DNA from: Bolinopsis microptera
Taxonomy: Eukaryota; Ctenophora; Tentaculata; Lobata; Bolinopsidae
DNA length: 64,000 nucleotides
Assembly: GCF_026151205.1 (NCBI RefSeq)
Contig: NC_087075.1
Location: 13,128,303 to 13,192,302 of the forward strand
Direction of reading: 5' to 3'
In this document: positions 13,601 to 23,320 of the stretch, piece by piece
Numbering within the stretch: the first letter of the stretch is position 1
How the letters are laid out: the number at the start of each line of letters is the position of its first letter
Made by a program: the position numbers and the translations under genes
The notes under the pieces: model-generated
Database searches by the model: none
What the model saw: the letters and a program-made list of their open reading frames with translations, nothing else
What the model was told of the DNA's origin: nothing

Positions 13601-16600
13601 ATGACTAGAAACAGAGTAAACTTACAACAACAAATACACAATCTTTGAATTGAATAGTAACATTAATAGATAAATTGACACTTGAGTAACTCCAAAACCC
13701 CACTTGCAGCGCGATGCACTACTAATTAAATGCTAATTAAATGCTAATTAAATGCTAATTAAATGCTAATTAAATGATAATCAAATGCTTCTCATCCCCA
13801 CCTGAGTCAAGTTGGGATACAGGTTCCTCGTCCTGGAACATGACATGTTGTAAGACTGTGTCTCCCAAACTTCTCTCCGACACAAACTCTATTAAGCTCA
13901 GCTCCTGGTCCTGAAGAAGCGGAAAATGTTGTTATATTGTGTTACAGAATTTGTAAATACTGGGATAATGGTTGTTTTGGTACGTAGATAACCTCATCCA
14001 CATTCCACAACAAGATATAAAATATGTATATGGACACGTTCATTTGAGTTTGAGGATATTGGTAAACAAAAATAATAGCGTTTTTGACGATAATAATAAT
14101 AATAATAGGATTATGGCCACATGGCCATCTCGACAAAACTTGAAACCCAACTGCACTCTACGCTATTGCAGTTCGCACAATATTATCAAAAAGAAAAATG
14201 TTCCTATCCGGAACATTTAATGATTAATTATTTTTAGGACGTTAACGATAGTGGCTTAATTTTGACATCTATTAACTTAGCACGCTCAGAAGTTCTGAAC
14301 ATTAGCCACGTAACTCATACTCCCATATGCACCGCTCAGCAAGAAAATCTATTGTTGTTAGGCACTATAATGTTTCAAATGTCACATTTTGAGTGACTTA
14401 GTTAACTGCAGTTGTCTAATTATCATTCCTTGGTCTGAAATATAGTAAATTAGGTCAATCTAACAATTATGATACAACATTGGTTAATGGGCACGGATCG
14501 AACGGTTACAAGGCAATATTTGGGTAACCTTGTCACACTCATGATACCATACCTCTATTCTACTGTGAGGTGTCCTAAAAACCCTTTCAACTCATTATTT
14601 GATGGTTGCTCTACCAATCATAGCCCTAAAATATGTTGTTTTGACTAGTTAGCTAATACAGGCACTTGGTTATTGGGAAATGAGGTTAATTCTGTCACAA
14701 TATATGAAATTTTAAATTTTGGGCGAATTATTTATATCTGATTTTGGTTTGAAAGGTGGAAAAAATTTTATATGATGACAATGTAGTTGATGCAAGTTAA
14801 GATCAGTTGATGTTTACATTGTCACAAAAAATTATACGAAATCGTAAATAGATTAAAAACAATGATTATAGAATGAAATAGTCTCTTATAATAACTCTTA
14901 TAATAACTGATGTGACAAAGTAAACATGTCTTGCCCCTATTTGGAAGATCTATATTCTATACCTTTATTAGAATATTGTCCAGAATATCAGAGCTTAAGT
15001 TTAACAATTTTAGGTTAAATTTGTCAAAGTCACTAAAAATGTGACAAAATTAACTTTTCATGCCCCAACAATTTCAAGATAGTGTGTAAAAATTAGCATA
15101 GGCTGCTTTATTACCTATATAAATCAATCCAAACTACAAAAAATTATATGTTAATGTGATGACGATTACCTAACTCTTATAATAACTGATGTGACAAAGT
15201 AAACATGTCTTGCCCCTATTTTGAAGATCTATAACTCTATTAGAATTCAACATTCTTTCAGAAACGATTGGAAGAATATTGTCCAGAACATAAGAGCTCA
15301 ATTTTTAAAATTTAGATTAATTTGTCAAAGACATTAAAATGTGACAAAATTAACTTTCCCTGCCCCAACAGTATCAAGATAGTGTGTTAAAATTGGCATA
15401 GGATGCTTTATTACATGTATATTAAAGTATTAATCGATCCAAACTACGAAAAATATCTTTTAATCTGATGACGATTACCTAACTCTTATAATAACTGATG
15501 TGACAAAGTAAATATGTCTTGCCCCTATTTTGAAGAACTATACCTCTATTAGAATACTATGTAACTTTATCATCAACAAAATTTCGATAAACTAGTTATT
15601 TTGCCAGCAAGGAGCTAACAGAGTTATAATAATTTTTTGTGACGAAATTACCCTATTTTTGACCATGTAGCGGTAGTTTAATTGTGACACTGTTAACACA
15701 TTACCACCTGATAATGATTTATGTGACTGGTGCATGGTACTATCAGTGTTGTTTGATCCATAGTACGTAATATAAGGGGTTTAAGCTGGTATATCATTAT
15801 TTGTTCAATTTCACACATGTTCAGATATCATCAAGATTATGTGACAAAGTAAACTTGGTTGTGCCTTCTGTGTTTTAATTCCTTACGACTATATGATATA
15901 ATAACAATTCCCAGCACTTCCAGGCTATCAAATAAACCTACACTACTCAGCATTGCTTATCAGGGTGCCCTAAACATTCATCACATATTTTCTTTAATGT
16001 GTGACAGAGTAAACCTGAATGCACCATCTAACGAAAAAAGTCGTCAAATATGTAGGTAATGGTCATATGTACACATCCAATCAACTGGACAGTAAATAAT
16101 TTGGTCAAAAACGGCAGCAAGGGGTCCATATTTACTCCGTCACATGTTTGTAGTGTGACAATGTAACCATTTCCGTGCCGGCCGTATTTAAGCGATATCT
16201 TATCACCTGATTAAGATATCGTTATGTGACAAAGTTAGCCTAGAGGATGAGACGATTATCCTAACCATCAAGGGTTTAAGTAATTTCATAGTGTGACAAA
16301 GTCAACTACACTGTGCCTTCTAATAGGATCACTTATATTTACCAATATCCTCAAACTCAAATGAACGTGTCCATATAGTATATCTTCAGCCTCTCCCCAC
16401 CACCACCACACCCCGGCTCTTTTCCCAAACTAACTTCCTTTCCTTCTGACGCCTCTTCCTCCGCCCCCCCACCTCATCCCCTTTTCTCAGACTAACCCCA
16501 TTTCTTTCTGAACCCTCGTCCTCCGCCCCCCACACCATCCCCTTTTCTCAGACTAAACTCCTTTCCTTCTGACGCCTCGTCCTCCGCCCCCCCCCCACAC

Positions 16601-19600
16601 CATCCCCTTTTCTCAGACTAACCTCCTTTCCTTCTGACGCCTCGTCCTCCACCTCTTCATCTTCTTCTTCTGTTTCCTGCACTGTTTCTTGCACTGTTAC
16701 ACTCGCATCACTCTCAGAAGGTTTGCGAGACATCTCGCTGCTGCGGATCCTGAACGAGGTGTATCTAAAATATTTAAAGTATTTAAAGAATTTTAAATTT
16801 CAAATAATGGAAGCTCAAGAAGATAAAGGAAACCTTTTTAAACTCTATAGTCTATTATAATGCAAGTATGATTTTAAGAATAATGTATAAATCTGGGTAG
16901 CTGTTACAAAATCATAAGCAAGTTTAATCAAGTTATGTTTTTTTGTTTAATAATTTATTTATCTAAGTTATGTTTTCTAAACGAACCTCTGAAGCTGAGG
17001 TGGGGTGTAAGGTACATTTTCAATACCCAGAACTTGCTGTATCTCCACACTGACTGCTCGGTCTGATTCCACATCTTTTGAAGTGGGTGTGTCTCCCTCA
17101 ACCCACCTGAAGCGGAACAATTTTAAAACACCATTATATAATATAATTTAAAATAAGGCCTCATTAAATCATCATTTAAAACTCTCAACTCTACCAGGTC
17201 ATCACTTGTGATGGCTAATTTACCCAGGGTAGCCCGAGAGGTTGTACTGTGAGAATCCACTGTCAGACCTGATTCCCTACGCTCACGGTAACCACCTACT
17301 AACACTCCATATTATGAAATGTAAAGCGTAATTTCACCTATCAAAGAGTTCGAGGTCCTCAGCAGTGACGCTCACATCACTCGTGTCTCCCTCATCGGAC
17401 TCGACCACGTGGTCACCAATGTCACGTGATGGAGTTGGGGCCCCCTGAGGGTCTGTCTTCACTGAAGTTGATCTGGACAGCGAGTCTGGGGGAGGCGGTA
17501 TAGTGATGTTTTTGAATATTTTGTGATTTTTGAATTGTCAGCGTAGCGATGGCGGATGGTTCTATTTATATTATACCTAGTACATAGTATAGTGTTTACT
17601 TGTTTAGTAAGAATTACCACGGCTCTCAGCAGAAAAATGAAACAAAGCAAATAAAAATAAAAATAAATGAAAATAATCGACGTTTGGGCGCTCATTGGCT
17701 TCTTCACTAAGATCACACTATTATATTTATACCTGCAATCTCGAGGTGAGCGATAATAGACTTATCAGCATCACTGAGACTCTCCTCAAAGAAGCTGATA
17801 GCAGGTCTCTTCTTGTTGATCTGCGCGGCTCCTTTAGCCCAGATCTGTCTGGCAGCTGCTGAGCCTATAGTGGACACACTGGCTCTTCTAGCCATCGCCG
17901 CTGAAGTGAAAGAGAAAGTAAACTTCTGAGTGAAAGTTAAACTGGAAGTGATTTTTGAGAAGTTTTGGTTGAAAGATGGCGGCGTGAATGTGTTAGATGT
18001 TAATATTGACGTTGAATGATTGGCAATAACGTTAGCTTTGATAAAATTTGAGTTTAAATTTTAAACACGATACTACCAACTCAATCTAAAACCCAACATT
18101 TTGAAGTAGACACAGTAACACTCTCCTGCAGCTGCATCGAGTCACGTGACTGAGTTGAAGACTCATCCTCAGAGCTCTCATAACTGCCGCACCCCCCAAC
18201 ACTCTCCAGCCTCGGCCTCTCTGCTATAGCTCTCAACTCTACCAGGTCATCACTTGTGATGGCTAATTTACCCAGGGTAGCCCGAGAGGTTGTACTGTGA
18301 GAATCCACTGTCAGACCTGATTCCCTACGCTCACGGTAACCACCCACTAAATGTTCCTTCCGTTTTAGCTTGTACCCTATGAAACTTCTTCTTCGTACTT
18401 CTTTCAGAAAGGTTTTACGAGAAGGAGTTTCTGTTGTCTGGCGTTTACCGGAACTGTCCATGAATACTTTTAGGTGGTGCTTTTGGTGTGGAATCAGATT
18501 GTCTAGGTCTGATTTGATGCGGGTACCTGGTGGAGTGAAAATAGTCTAAAGTGAAAGTGAAAGTGATCGAGTGAAAGTGAAAGTGAAAGTGAAAGTGAAT
18601 TTGAATATTAGAGTTACATTAAAAATGGAATGGTGGTATGTGATTGCATGCACAAATGTATGATATAATATAATTATGATAAGAACCACATAGAGAGGAA
18701 TCGTGGAAGTAAAAATTCTTATTCAGTTCAATGTTCGGAACATTTGACATGATGTTCTGTTGCAGTTTTTCAAAAGCTTGCTCTGACTCTTTTTCTGAAG
18801 AAACGGTAACATAACATTCTGGGACAGAAATCAACTGGGGGAGGGGGAAGGGGGCATATTATCATCAGCCCCTAGCACCGATTAAGAAAGGTAAGTTACC
18901 GGTGATTGTGTGAGAACAATAAAAACATGTGACGGGAAACCGATTTCAAGGATTTCTGCAAATTACCCTTATGATAATGATTATATTATTACACTCTAAG
19001 ATTCTACCCCCTACGATAACGAGATGCATTTTCTAAAGAAAAGCAAGAACAGTATCAGATCCTTTATAATGATTATAAGAATCTACCTTTGTGGACTCGA
19101 GGAGGTGGGGAAGGTTCATTCTCACTGCTATCTTCTTCCTCTTCTACTTCCTCCTCACTCGACTCAGACGAGGAACTCCCTGTTTTTATGTTGCACAGCG
19201 CGTACTTCCGTGCATCATACTTCAGCCTCTGTCATAGGATAAATTAGATCTAATGTTATAATTCTTGAATCAAGAATTTCATTCACATCATAACGTCTAA
19301 ATGGGAGGCTAAATGATAAGATCTGGTTGAAGTGATCTTGATACTTGAATATCTTGGCGGTAAATTTGTGAAAATACTAAAATTTCATACCTTTTGTAAA
19401 AGTTCCAGTTTTGATCCTTTGTCAGCTGGAAGAGTAAGAATGTTTTTCTTCTGTTTTGATGACAGCTCAGGAATTTGGAACGGTACTGATTTGAACTTCT
19501 TGGGCTTACTTATCTTTGCCACCTCTCTCGGCTGGAGAATTTGAACCACTAATTTACAAATTTACAAAATATGACCATTGTTTACGTTATCAAAAACTAT

Positions 19601-20984
19601 AATATACATTATTATATATCATGACATCAAACCATTAAGTTTTCAACTGAAATACTCCTACTTGAATAACGGTTAGGTGATTATTAAGATTACTATTTAA
19701 TTAATTTGTTACTTTGCGTGCTGTAAATGTAGGTTTTGTGGTGTTGTCCAAGTCTTTTACCAGGGCTAACTTGTTTGGTTTCTTCTGTTCGTTATCTCCT
19801 CTAACAACCAGTGTCTGAAATATACAAAGCCTTTAGTTGATGTGTGTAGATGCAGATTACAGTATTTAATTAGCATATATTAGCGACAAGAGAAACGCCA
19901 TTTTTGGACGTGAGGAGAGTGAGGACTCTTCAAACTACATTAAATTAACTCCTTCTGTAACATCCTGAGTATATAACATGACATCTATTGAATAAAATTC
20001 AAATTTTTTATCATTGATCATCATATTTTAATCTAACATTTCTAAATGAATATAAGGTAATGCACATCTTACGGCTGATAAGTAAAAAACCGAGTATTTG
20101 ATATTGAACAACATTTGCACTTGTAGCAGCTGAAAGGTAAGTAAAATCAAGATTCTCAGTAAATACTTTATTGTGGTTGAGAGTAGCTACAGTGCGTGGT
20201 TTACAAGCTGAGGGTGGCGCGCTAACTTCTCTTCTTACTACAGCCGCTACAGGCTCGCCTGTGGAGGGGTTTCCTGGCATTTGGGGAGCAAAGAATGTTC
20301 CTGGGTCTGTGATGAAGGTCTCGTCTGGTTTTCTAGGGATCAGTTGTGAACAATCAGTTCATGTAGTACATTTTACATTTTAGATTTTATACAATTCAGT
20401 AACAAAATCAATTAAGTTTTATGTTTTGGTTATATTATATAATACCTGATGAACGGATTTGTCTGTAACTTTAAACTCACAGTTTTTCCTGTCTGACAGG
20501 AGCAGACAACATCCTAGTCCCCGGGGTTTTGGGACGTGATGTTGGTGGTTCTTTTTCAGGAATATCCGAACATTTTGTAACTTGTAGAATTTGATCTGCC
20601 TCAAAACTGGGGATGAAGGTGTTCGGTTAATGTAGACTATTATCGTCATAAACGGGTTATGTGACGATCATTGAGCTTGCTAAGAAAAAATTAAGACAAA
20701 AACTCTAGAAATAAAAACAATGTGGGGGACCTATCTATTTTGTAAGCTTACTTTAGTAACATATTCTCTTTGGGGATTCCTCTTTCTGACTGCCTTGTGC
20801 TCAATCTACTACCCGGTATCGTGGCCAATGGAAACATTTTCTTAGGAATCTGGGTGACTCTAGGAGAGAGTCCCCATGACCAAGCATCATCTTCAGTATC
20901 GTAACTGGCAAGCAATTTGGCGGGTATATCTAATGTTTGTGTTTCAATAGGCTTTTCTGTGCTTTCAGTTTCAACACTCCCCAT
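1670..20984 (-). CDS. Unrecognised 20-exon gene, about 1,000 residues
   Basis: I reconstructed 20 minus-strand exons: 20752-20984, 20481-20606, 20167-20332, 19713-19814, 19391-19531, 19087-19228, about 18140-18526, 17733-17900, 17338-17485, 16987-17106, 16623-16764, 13802-13910, 12499-12603, 11889-11998, 11469-11593, 11238-11358, 5254-5336, 2502-2673, 2088-2223 and 1670-1812. Apart from the 3' end of exon 7, which I could not fix, every junction has GT and AG and matching phases. The start is the ATG at 20984; the stop is TGA at 1670-1672. The product has no signal peptide or membrane segment. It is rich in Pro/Ser/Lys, has Glu/Ser runs (exons 6 and 11), a W-T-P-A-P-P-K-M stretch (exon 16) and a Lys/Glu-rich, coiled-coil-like C-terminus (exon 18). 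I recognise no family. An intracellular scaffold or ciliary role is only a guess from the adjacent FAM227 gene. Two opposite-strand genes lie in its introns. Confidence 0.75.
2688..2870. repeat. GTTAGA hexamer array (about 30 copies)
   Basis: The array consists of tandem GTTAGA units with occasional variants (GTAAGA, GTTAGAATTAGA). It lies immediately upstream, in the minus sense, of the 3' splice site of the exon at 2502-2673. Read on the minus strand it is (TCTAAC)n, so every unit resembles a metazoan branch-point sequence. Open frames through it are repeat artefacts. Confidence 0.95.
3121..3476. repeat. Tandem duplication, 176-bp unit
   Basis: Two near-identical copies begin CAGTCGGAGTTCAATCTCTT at 3121 and 3297. 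Only a few substitutions separate them (for example TTAGCG/TTAACG and CATGACA/CACGACA), so the duplication looks fairly recent. It lies in the large intron of the minus-strand gene, upstream of the plus-strand gene at 3758. Confidence 0.9.
3758..4429 (+). CDS. Small secreted protein, two exons, unrecognised
   Basis: Exon 1 (3758-3879) encodes a clear signal peptide: a hydrophobic VKCLVFLVGVVTV core followed by TSG, a likely cleavage region. It ends in CG before GTAAGT. Exon 2 (4053-4429) begins after CTTTTCAG, and the joined CG+C codon keeps the frame. The product is about 165 residues and Lys/Glu-rich. It has scattered cysteines (mature region, NCP, KCY, GCAVE, CFFC) and a hydrophobic C-terminal tail that could be a membrane or GPI-attachment signal. 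The tail vaguely recalls the end of CAP/SCP domains, but the diagnostic motifs are missing, so I do not assign that family. AATAAA at 4569 is a plausible poly(A) signal. The gene lies in an intron of the minus-strand gene, on the opposite strand. Confidence 0.6.
5822..5914. repeat. About 48-bp tandem repeats interrupted by the foldback element
   Basis: Two tandem units (AACTATCATCC...TTCACTARCCACTT...CCCTCATCTTC) lie just left of the TTAA target site. A third unit resumes right after the element, at about 8598-8640. The element therefore inserted inside a pre-existing short tandem repeat. Confidence 0.75.
5919..8594. mobile_element. Foldback element with TTAA target sites (piggyBac-type ends)
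   Basis: The ends are inverted: CCCATTAGGGACGA at 5919 and its complement finishing at 8594. Both are flanked by TTAA (5915-5918 and 8595-8598), the signature of piggyBac-superfamily insertion. Long inverted arms (about 6050-6642 and 7646-8240) enclose a loop of about 1 kb with no transposase reading frame, so the element is non-autonomous. Each arm carries a palindromic motif close to GGGTCRTTAAYGACCCA four times at intervals of about 140-150 bp (left: around 6070, 6211, 6359, 6501; right: 7771, 7913, 8061, around 8215). The subterminal 100-300 bp differ between arms. The loop holds a C run near 6930 and a G run near 7120, and a smaller ATTACGTAAT-ended repeat (about 6891-7013). Confidence 0.85.
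8640..8945. repeat. Dispersed repeat, copy 2 (related to 984-1405)
   Basis: This is the second copy of the family described at 984-1405. Here the two component blocks are adjacent in the opposite relative arrangement. The internal CTCACCTCTTTTGTG segment is absent from copy 1. No intact reading frame is present. Confidence 0.6.
9177..10369 (+). pseudogene. PAN/sushi-like surface protein with one frameshift
   Basis: The frame opens at 9177 with a signal peptide (TTLLKITIALIIFPG). A PAN/apple-like Cys-rich stretch follows (CWEYCKVLEDCQTF near residues 50-65). Next is a region (about 115-260) with a lectin-like look (GLVIQNPDTGRCVEV, then paired cysteines) that I do not assign firmly. The frame stops at 10014-10016. 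A second frame then carries a sushi/CCP-like segment (TACKDVKAENGTALL, then ITVECDEGFGVRGD). After that come six to seven Glu-Asp-Leu triplets from a 9-bp repeat (about 10226-10284) and a hydrophobic tail (FLLVIIVGLILFL) fitting a GPI signal or membrane anchor. The two frames join within about 9990-10010, and no plausible intron bridges them. An indel in the gene, the allele or the assembly is the simplest reading. It is nested opposite a 6-kb intron of the minus-strand gene. Confidence 0.7.
10628..10682. repeat. Short array of palindromic GGTAATTAC units
   Basis: About five 9-10-bp units (GGTAATTAC, GGTAATTAT, AGTAATTAC and so on) lie in a row, closing with an inverted unit (GGTCATTACC). Each contains the palindrome GTAATTAC with a TAATTA core, the classic homeodomain-type site. 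It may be a simple repeat without function. Confidence 0.75.
10991..11220. repeat. 20-bp minisatellite with overlapping CRE and E-box
   Basis: About 11.5 units of GTCACGTGAGGTAGTGTGAC. Across each junction the sequence reads TGACGTCACGTG, overlapping the palindromes TGACGTCA (CRE type) and CACGTG (E-box). A 23-bp fragment just left of it (about 10916-10940) duplicates the 3' end of the exon at 11238-11358. A similar three-unit array occurs at 12069-12118. Confidence 0.95.
12069..12118. repeat. Three-unit CRE/E-box repeat
   Basis: Three units containing GTCACGTG joined by GTGACGTCACGTG, related to the longer array at 10991-11220. It lies in the next intron upstream of the same minus-strand gene, so related units have arisen or spread in two introns. 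Confidence 0.8.
12611..12845. repeat. About 21-bp minisatellite carrying CACGTG
   Basis: About ten units resembling GATACAGTCACGTGATTAGAT start eight bases from the 3' splice site of the exon at 12499-12603. Most units keep CACGTG; a few are mutated (CATGTG, GCGTG). Frames through the array give a repetitive SSNHVTV peptide, which is not a gene. Confidence 0.95.
13722..13792. repeat. 11-bp TAATTA repeat (about six units)
   Basis: Units of AAATGCTAATT in tandem, the last one changed to GATAATC. It lies just downstream (minus sense) of the donor of the exon at 13802-13910. Confidence 0.9.
14027..16377. mobile_element. 2.35-kb element with 40-bp inverted ends and repetitive interior
   Basis: The 40 bases from 14027 (TATATGGACACGTTCATTTG, continuing through GAGGATATTGGTAAA) recur inverted at 16338-16377. 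Between them no reading frame longer than about 65 codons is credible. The interior contains a tandem repeat (14892-15600) and many variants of TGTGACAAAGTAAAC. I could not define target-site duplications; flanks on both sides contain AGATATA. A non-autonomous DNA transposon is the best reading. It fills most of the intron between the exons at 16623 and 13910. Confidence 0.65.
14892..15600. repeat. About 280-310-bp tandem repeat
   Basis: The segment TAACTCTTATAATAACTGAT begins at 14892, 15171 and 15480, each time followed by TGTGACAAAGTAAACATGTC or a close variant and then GCCCCTATT. The second unit has a 27-bp length difference and the third is truncated. Confidence 0.9.
16433..16640. repeat. 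About 62-bp tandem repeat copying an exon-intron boundary
   Basis: Three to four units contain TTCCTTCTGACGCCTC, a C run and CCCTTTTCTCAGACTAA. The unit at 16620-16640 is the true 3' end of the exon at 16623-16764. The others repeat the coding end (EASEGKE in the minus sense) together with its GTTAGT donor inside the intron, creating serial decoy donor sites. Confidence 0.85.
17182..17302 (-). repeat. Copy of an internal exon fragment in an intron
   Basis: These 120 bases match 18230-18349, part of exon 7 of the 20-exon gene, with about one mismatch. They encode the same GGYRERRESGLTVDSHS stretch on the same strand. The copy sits in the intron between the exons at 17338 and 17106 and lacks recognisable splice sites of its own. 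It looks like a recent local duplication rather than an extra exon. Confidence 0.85.
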
Positions 20985-21541
20985 TTGAATTTATTGTTTT
21001 CTCACAGTGTCCGGGATAACTGGATCATGATTGATGCATGATACCTACTAGATCCTGAATTAAGTTTTATTAAAGTATTGAGTGTCTAGGATAGCTCAAT
21101 AACTTCATAATTATGAGATGATACAATACAAATTTTTAAACTAATTACAGCACTACAAATCTATTGCATTTATTGAGAATTGTGTAATGTAACGTGATGG
21201 AAATATTCTAAACGGGCATATCCTGTCCAAACCCAGGATGCACTACATGAAGAATTCGTTGTGACTTTGTTTGAAAATCATTTTATTTTCTTCTGGAAAG
21301 CACCACATTAGCCTAGATGTTATCTAAACTGTATAGTAGGAATAAAACTGCAAGCAATATTATAATGCATTATCATCTTAACAATCATGATAAAACAACA
21401 AAGACATGCAGCTGATAATTGCCAAACAATCAGATCTGTAAAAGATGACGCCTAAATGACTTGGAGAAAATCTTTTGTAACATGCTACTTGTGAAACAAA
21501 TTTAGAATAATTTTAATACAACTTCAAACTTAACCATAAGT
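20985..21541. other. Spacer between two minus-strand genes
   Basis: This 557-bp spacer must contain the 3' end of the FAM227-type gene and the promoter of the 20-exon gene. On the minus strand ATTAAA (about 21510-21515) lies about 30 bases after the FAM227 stop and could serve as poly(A) signal. I see no clear TATA box before the ATG at 20984. Confidence 0.5.
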
Positions 21542-23104
21542 CTACATTTCTTTCCGAGCCTCCTCAATCTGGTCTTTGAAAAGTTCAGCATATGGTTCGA
21601 AAATGTTGGCAAAAGTACCAGGCTGATTGTACAAATCACTGTTCTGGTAGTCTATCAATTTCTCGCTCAGAACTCTGACCTCATTCTTTCGTTTGAACAA
21701 CTCCTTTTGAATCACTGAAAGCTCTAAAATTTCATCTCTATACCTCTTGTGGATCCTTCTTGACTCAACATCACTGAGCTTCATAGCCCGCTCATGTTGC
21801 TCCTCCAAGTTTTCATAGACTTTATTAGCCTGTTTGATGATCTGTCGATATGTTGGTTCTTGTGCTCCTATTTTTTCAATTTGGGTCCTTGATACCAGCT
21901 TAGGGGCCAAGAGATCCATCCCCAAATTTCTCGTGTTCAGATAATGAGTGACAAGTGGGCTTCGACCAAATAAATTGAACTGAACTCTTTCAAAGACGGG
22001 TCCAGGTCCTGCAGGATGTGACTCTTTAAGAACTTTGGGCAGCTGAAACATTGGAGAAATAGGCTTCTCATCGACTGTTGACTCTTGTGGCTGTAGTTTA
22101 AGTCCAGACTTTCGGCCTTCATCATCTTTGTGGGAGCTTGAGGGCTCGAGTAGATTGATCGGCCATTTTGTCCAAGTGAGAGGGGGAGGAGTGCTACCAC
22201 AGATCCACTCTGATGTCAAATTGCACAGAAATGTCTTAAACTCACCATCAAAATGTTTTAATGAATTTGTGTACACATTACAAAATGTGCTATACAAACT
22301 CTGAGCTAAAGCAGATGGATAATTTTTTAGGATAAAGTCTTTGTGCTTTTCAGGAATGTTTAAAAATAATGACACATAGCTATCTGCTATGCGGTTGTAA
22401 AGACGATCTTGTTCCCTTTGATTAGGATGAAATCTCTCGAGCAAAACCCACCAAAATGTATCTTGTAATAAAGCAACTGATCCTTGTGAGAGAAAGTACT
22501 TCTTCCAAATTTTGAACCAACTAGCATCAAAATCAAAACCTTGTGTTACTTTATTGAGAATGTGTGGTGCTTCAATTTGACGAGGAAGTGAAGTCAACTC
22601 CCATTCATCAAAACCGGGAAAGAGAGCATACTGAATTATACCAGCTCTTCCTCCACCTTGTGTCACTTCTTGATCTTGCAACGGTTTTCTTATCTTAACA
22701 TTACTGACAATCTCTTGATTTATTTTTCCTTTACCAATCTCGAATTCAGCAGGTACACAAGTTATACCATATGGTGATACCTTCCGATCCCTTTTTTCGA
22801 GTAGCATTTCACTATATTTGGAAAGCCGGTCCTCCAAGCTGTTTATTTGCTCCTCTACAATATCATATGGTTCTGTATCAATCTCTATTCCTTCCACAAA
22901 TGTTGCTAAGATTTCCTCTTGTGAGCAGAATAAATCTGGAAATCTAGACTTTACATTATCAAATTCCATCTCGGATGGTGGAAGAGGCCAATCTCCAAAT
23001 CCTTGTGAGTTTATCCATTCTTCCGCTGATAATGGAGGAAGGTCGATCTTCCAAGTCGGTTTTGGAAGAATGATCAGGGAATTTTCAATAGTTTCCTGGG
23101 ACAT
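21542..23104 (-). CDS. FAM227-family protein (FWWh domain)
   Basis: This is an intact single-exon frame of 520 codons starting at the ATG at 23104. The FAM227 family (Pfam FWWh) is named for a conserved Phe-Trp-Trp motif. Here it is FWWVLLERFHPNQ at residues 217-229, inside a globular region of about 165-300 with the expected continuation (RIADSYVSLF, PSALAQSLYSTF). The N-terminus has a W-x-I-D-L-P-P-L motif and acidic helices. Residues about 420-510 are Glu/Lys/Arg-rich and probably coiled-coil. Family members are poorly characterised; vertebrate FAM227A and FAM227B are of similar size or larger and are associated with testis and cilia. I cannot separate A from B here. The lack of introns among intron-rich neighbours is notable: it could be a retrocopy or genuine intron loss. 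A 5' noncoding exon further upstream is possible. Confidence 0.9.
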   Translation of the reverse strand: MSQETIENSLIILPKPTWKIDLPPLSAEEWINSQGFGDWPLPPSEMEFDNVKSRFPDLFCSQEEILATFVEGIEIDTEPYDIVEEQINSLEDRLSKYSEMLLEKRDRKVSPYGITCVPAEFEIGKGKINQEIVSNVKIRKPLQDQEVTQGGGRAGIIQYALFPGFDEWELTSLPRQIEAPHILNKVTQGFDFDASWFKIWKKYFLSQGSVALLQDTFWWVLLERFHPNQREQDRLYNRIADSYVSLFLNIPEKHKDFILKNYPSALAQSLYSTFCNVYTNSLKHFDGEFKTFLCNLTSEWICGSTPPPLTWTKWPINLLEPSSSHKDDEGRKSGLKLQPQESTVDEKPISPMFQLPKVLKESHPAGPGPVFERVQFNLFGRSPLVTHYLNTRNLGMDLLAPKLVSRTQIEKIGAQEPTYRQIIKQANKVYENLEEQHERAMKLSDVESRRIHKRYRDEILELSVIQKELFKRKNEVRVLSEKLIDYQNSDLYNQPGTFANIFEPYAELFKDQIEEARKEM

Positions 23105-23250
23105 TTTGGACTAGATTCCTTTACCAATGCAAGAGTAGCAGCTTAGGTTTCATGATGCTAACATCTGAAAAAAGCACATGTTAATAAAATAAAGTTCACT
23201 CCTATTTCCTTTGAGGGTATGATTTCTCGTAAAATTTCAAGTGTCTTGTA

Positions 23251-23320
23251 TTAGAGTGGTTAAAGGTGCGTCTATCAGGTGGGTTGACTCTGGTTCGAGA
23301 CCAGTCGATGGTCATTTTTT
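23251..23320 (+). tRNA. tRNA-like pol III unit (pseudogene or SINE head)
   Basis: An A-box-like TTAGAGTGGTTAAAGG (23251-23266) is followed 26 bases later by a perfect B box, GGTTCGAGACC (23292-23302). A T7 run, a pol III terminator, follows at about 23314. The T arm nearly pairs. I cannot form a proper acceptor stem or a clean anticodon arm, so a functional tRNA is unlikely. A tRNA-derived SINE head or tRNA pseudogene of the Leu/Ser type fits better. Confidence 0.4.
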
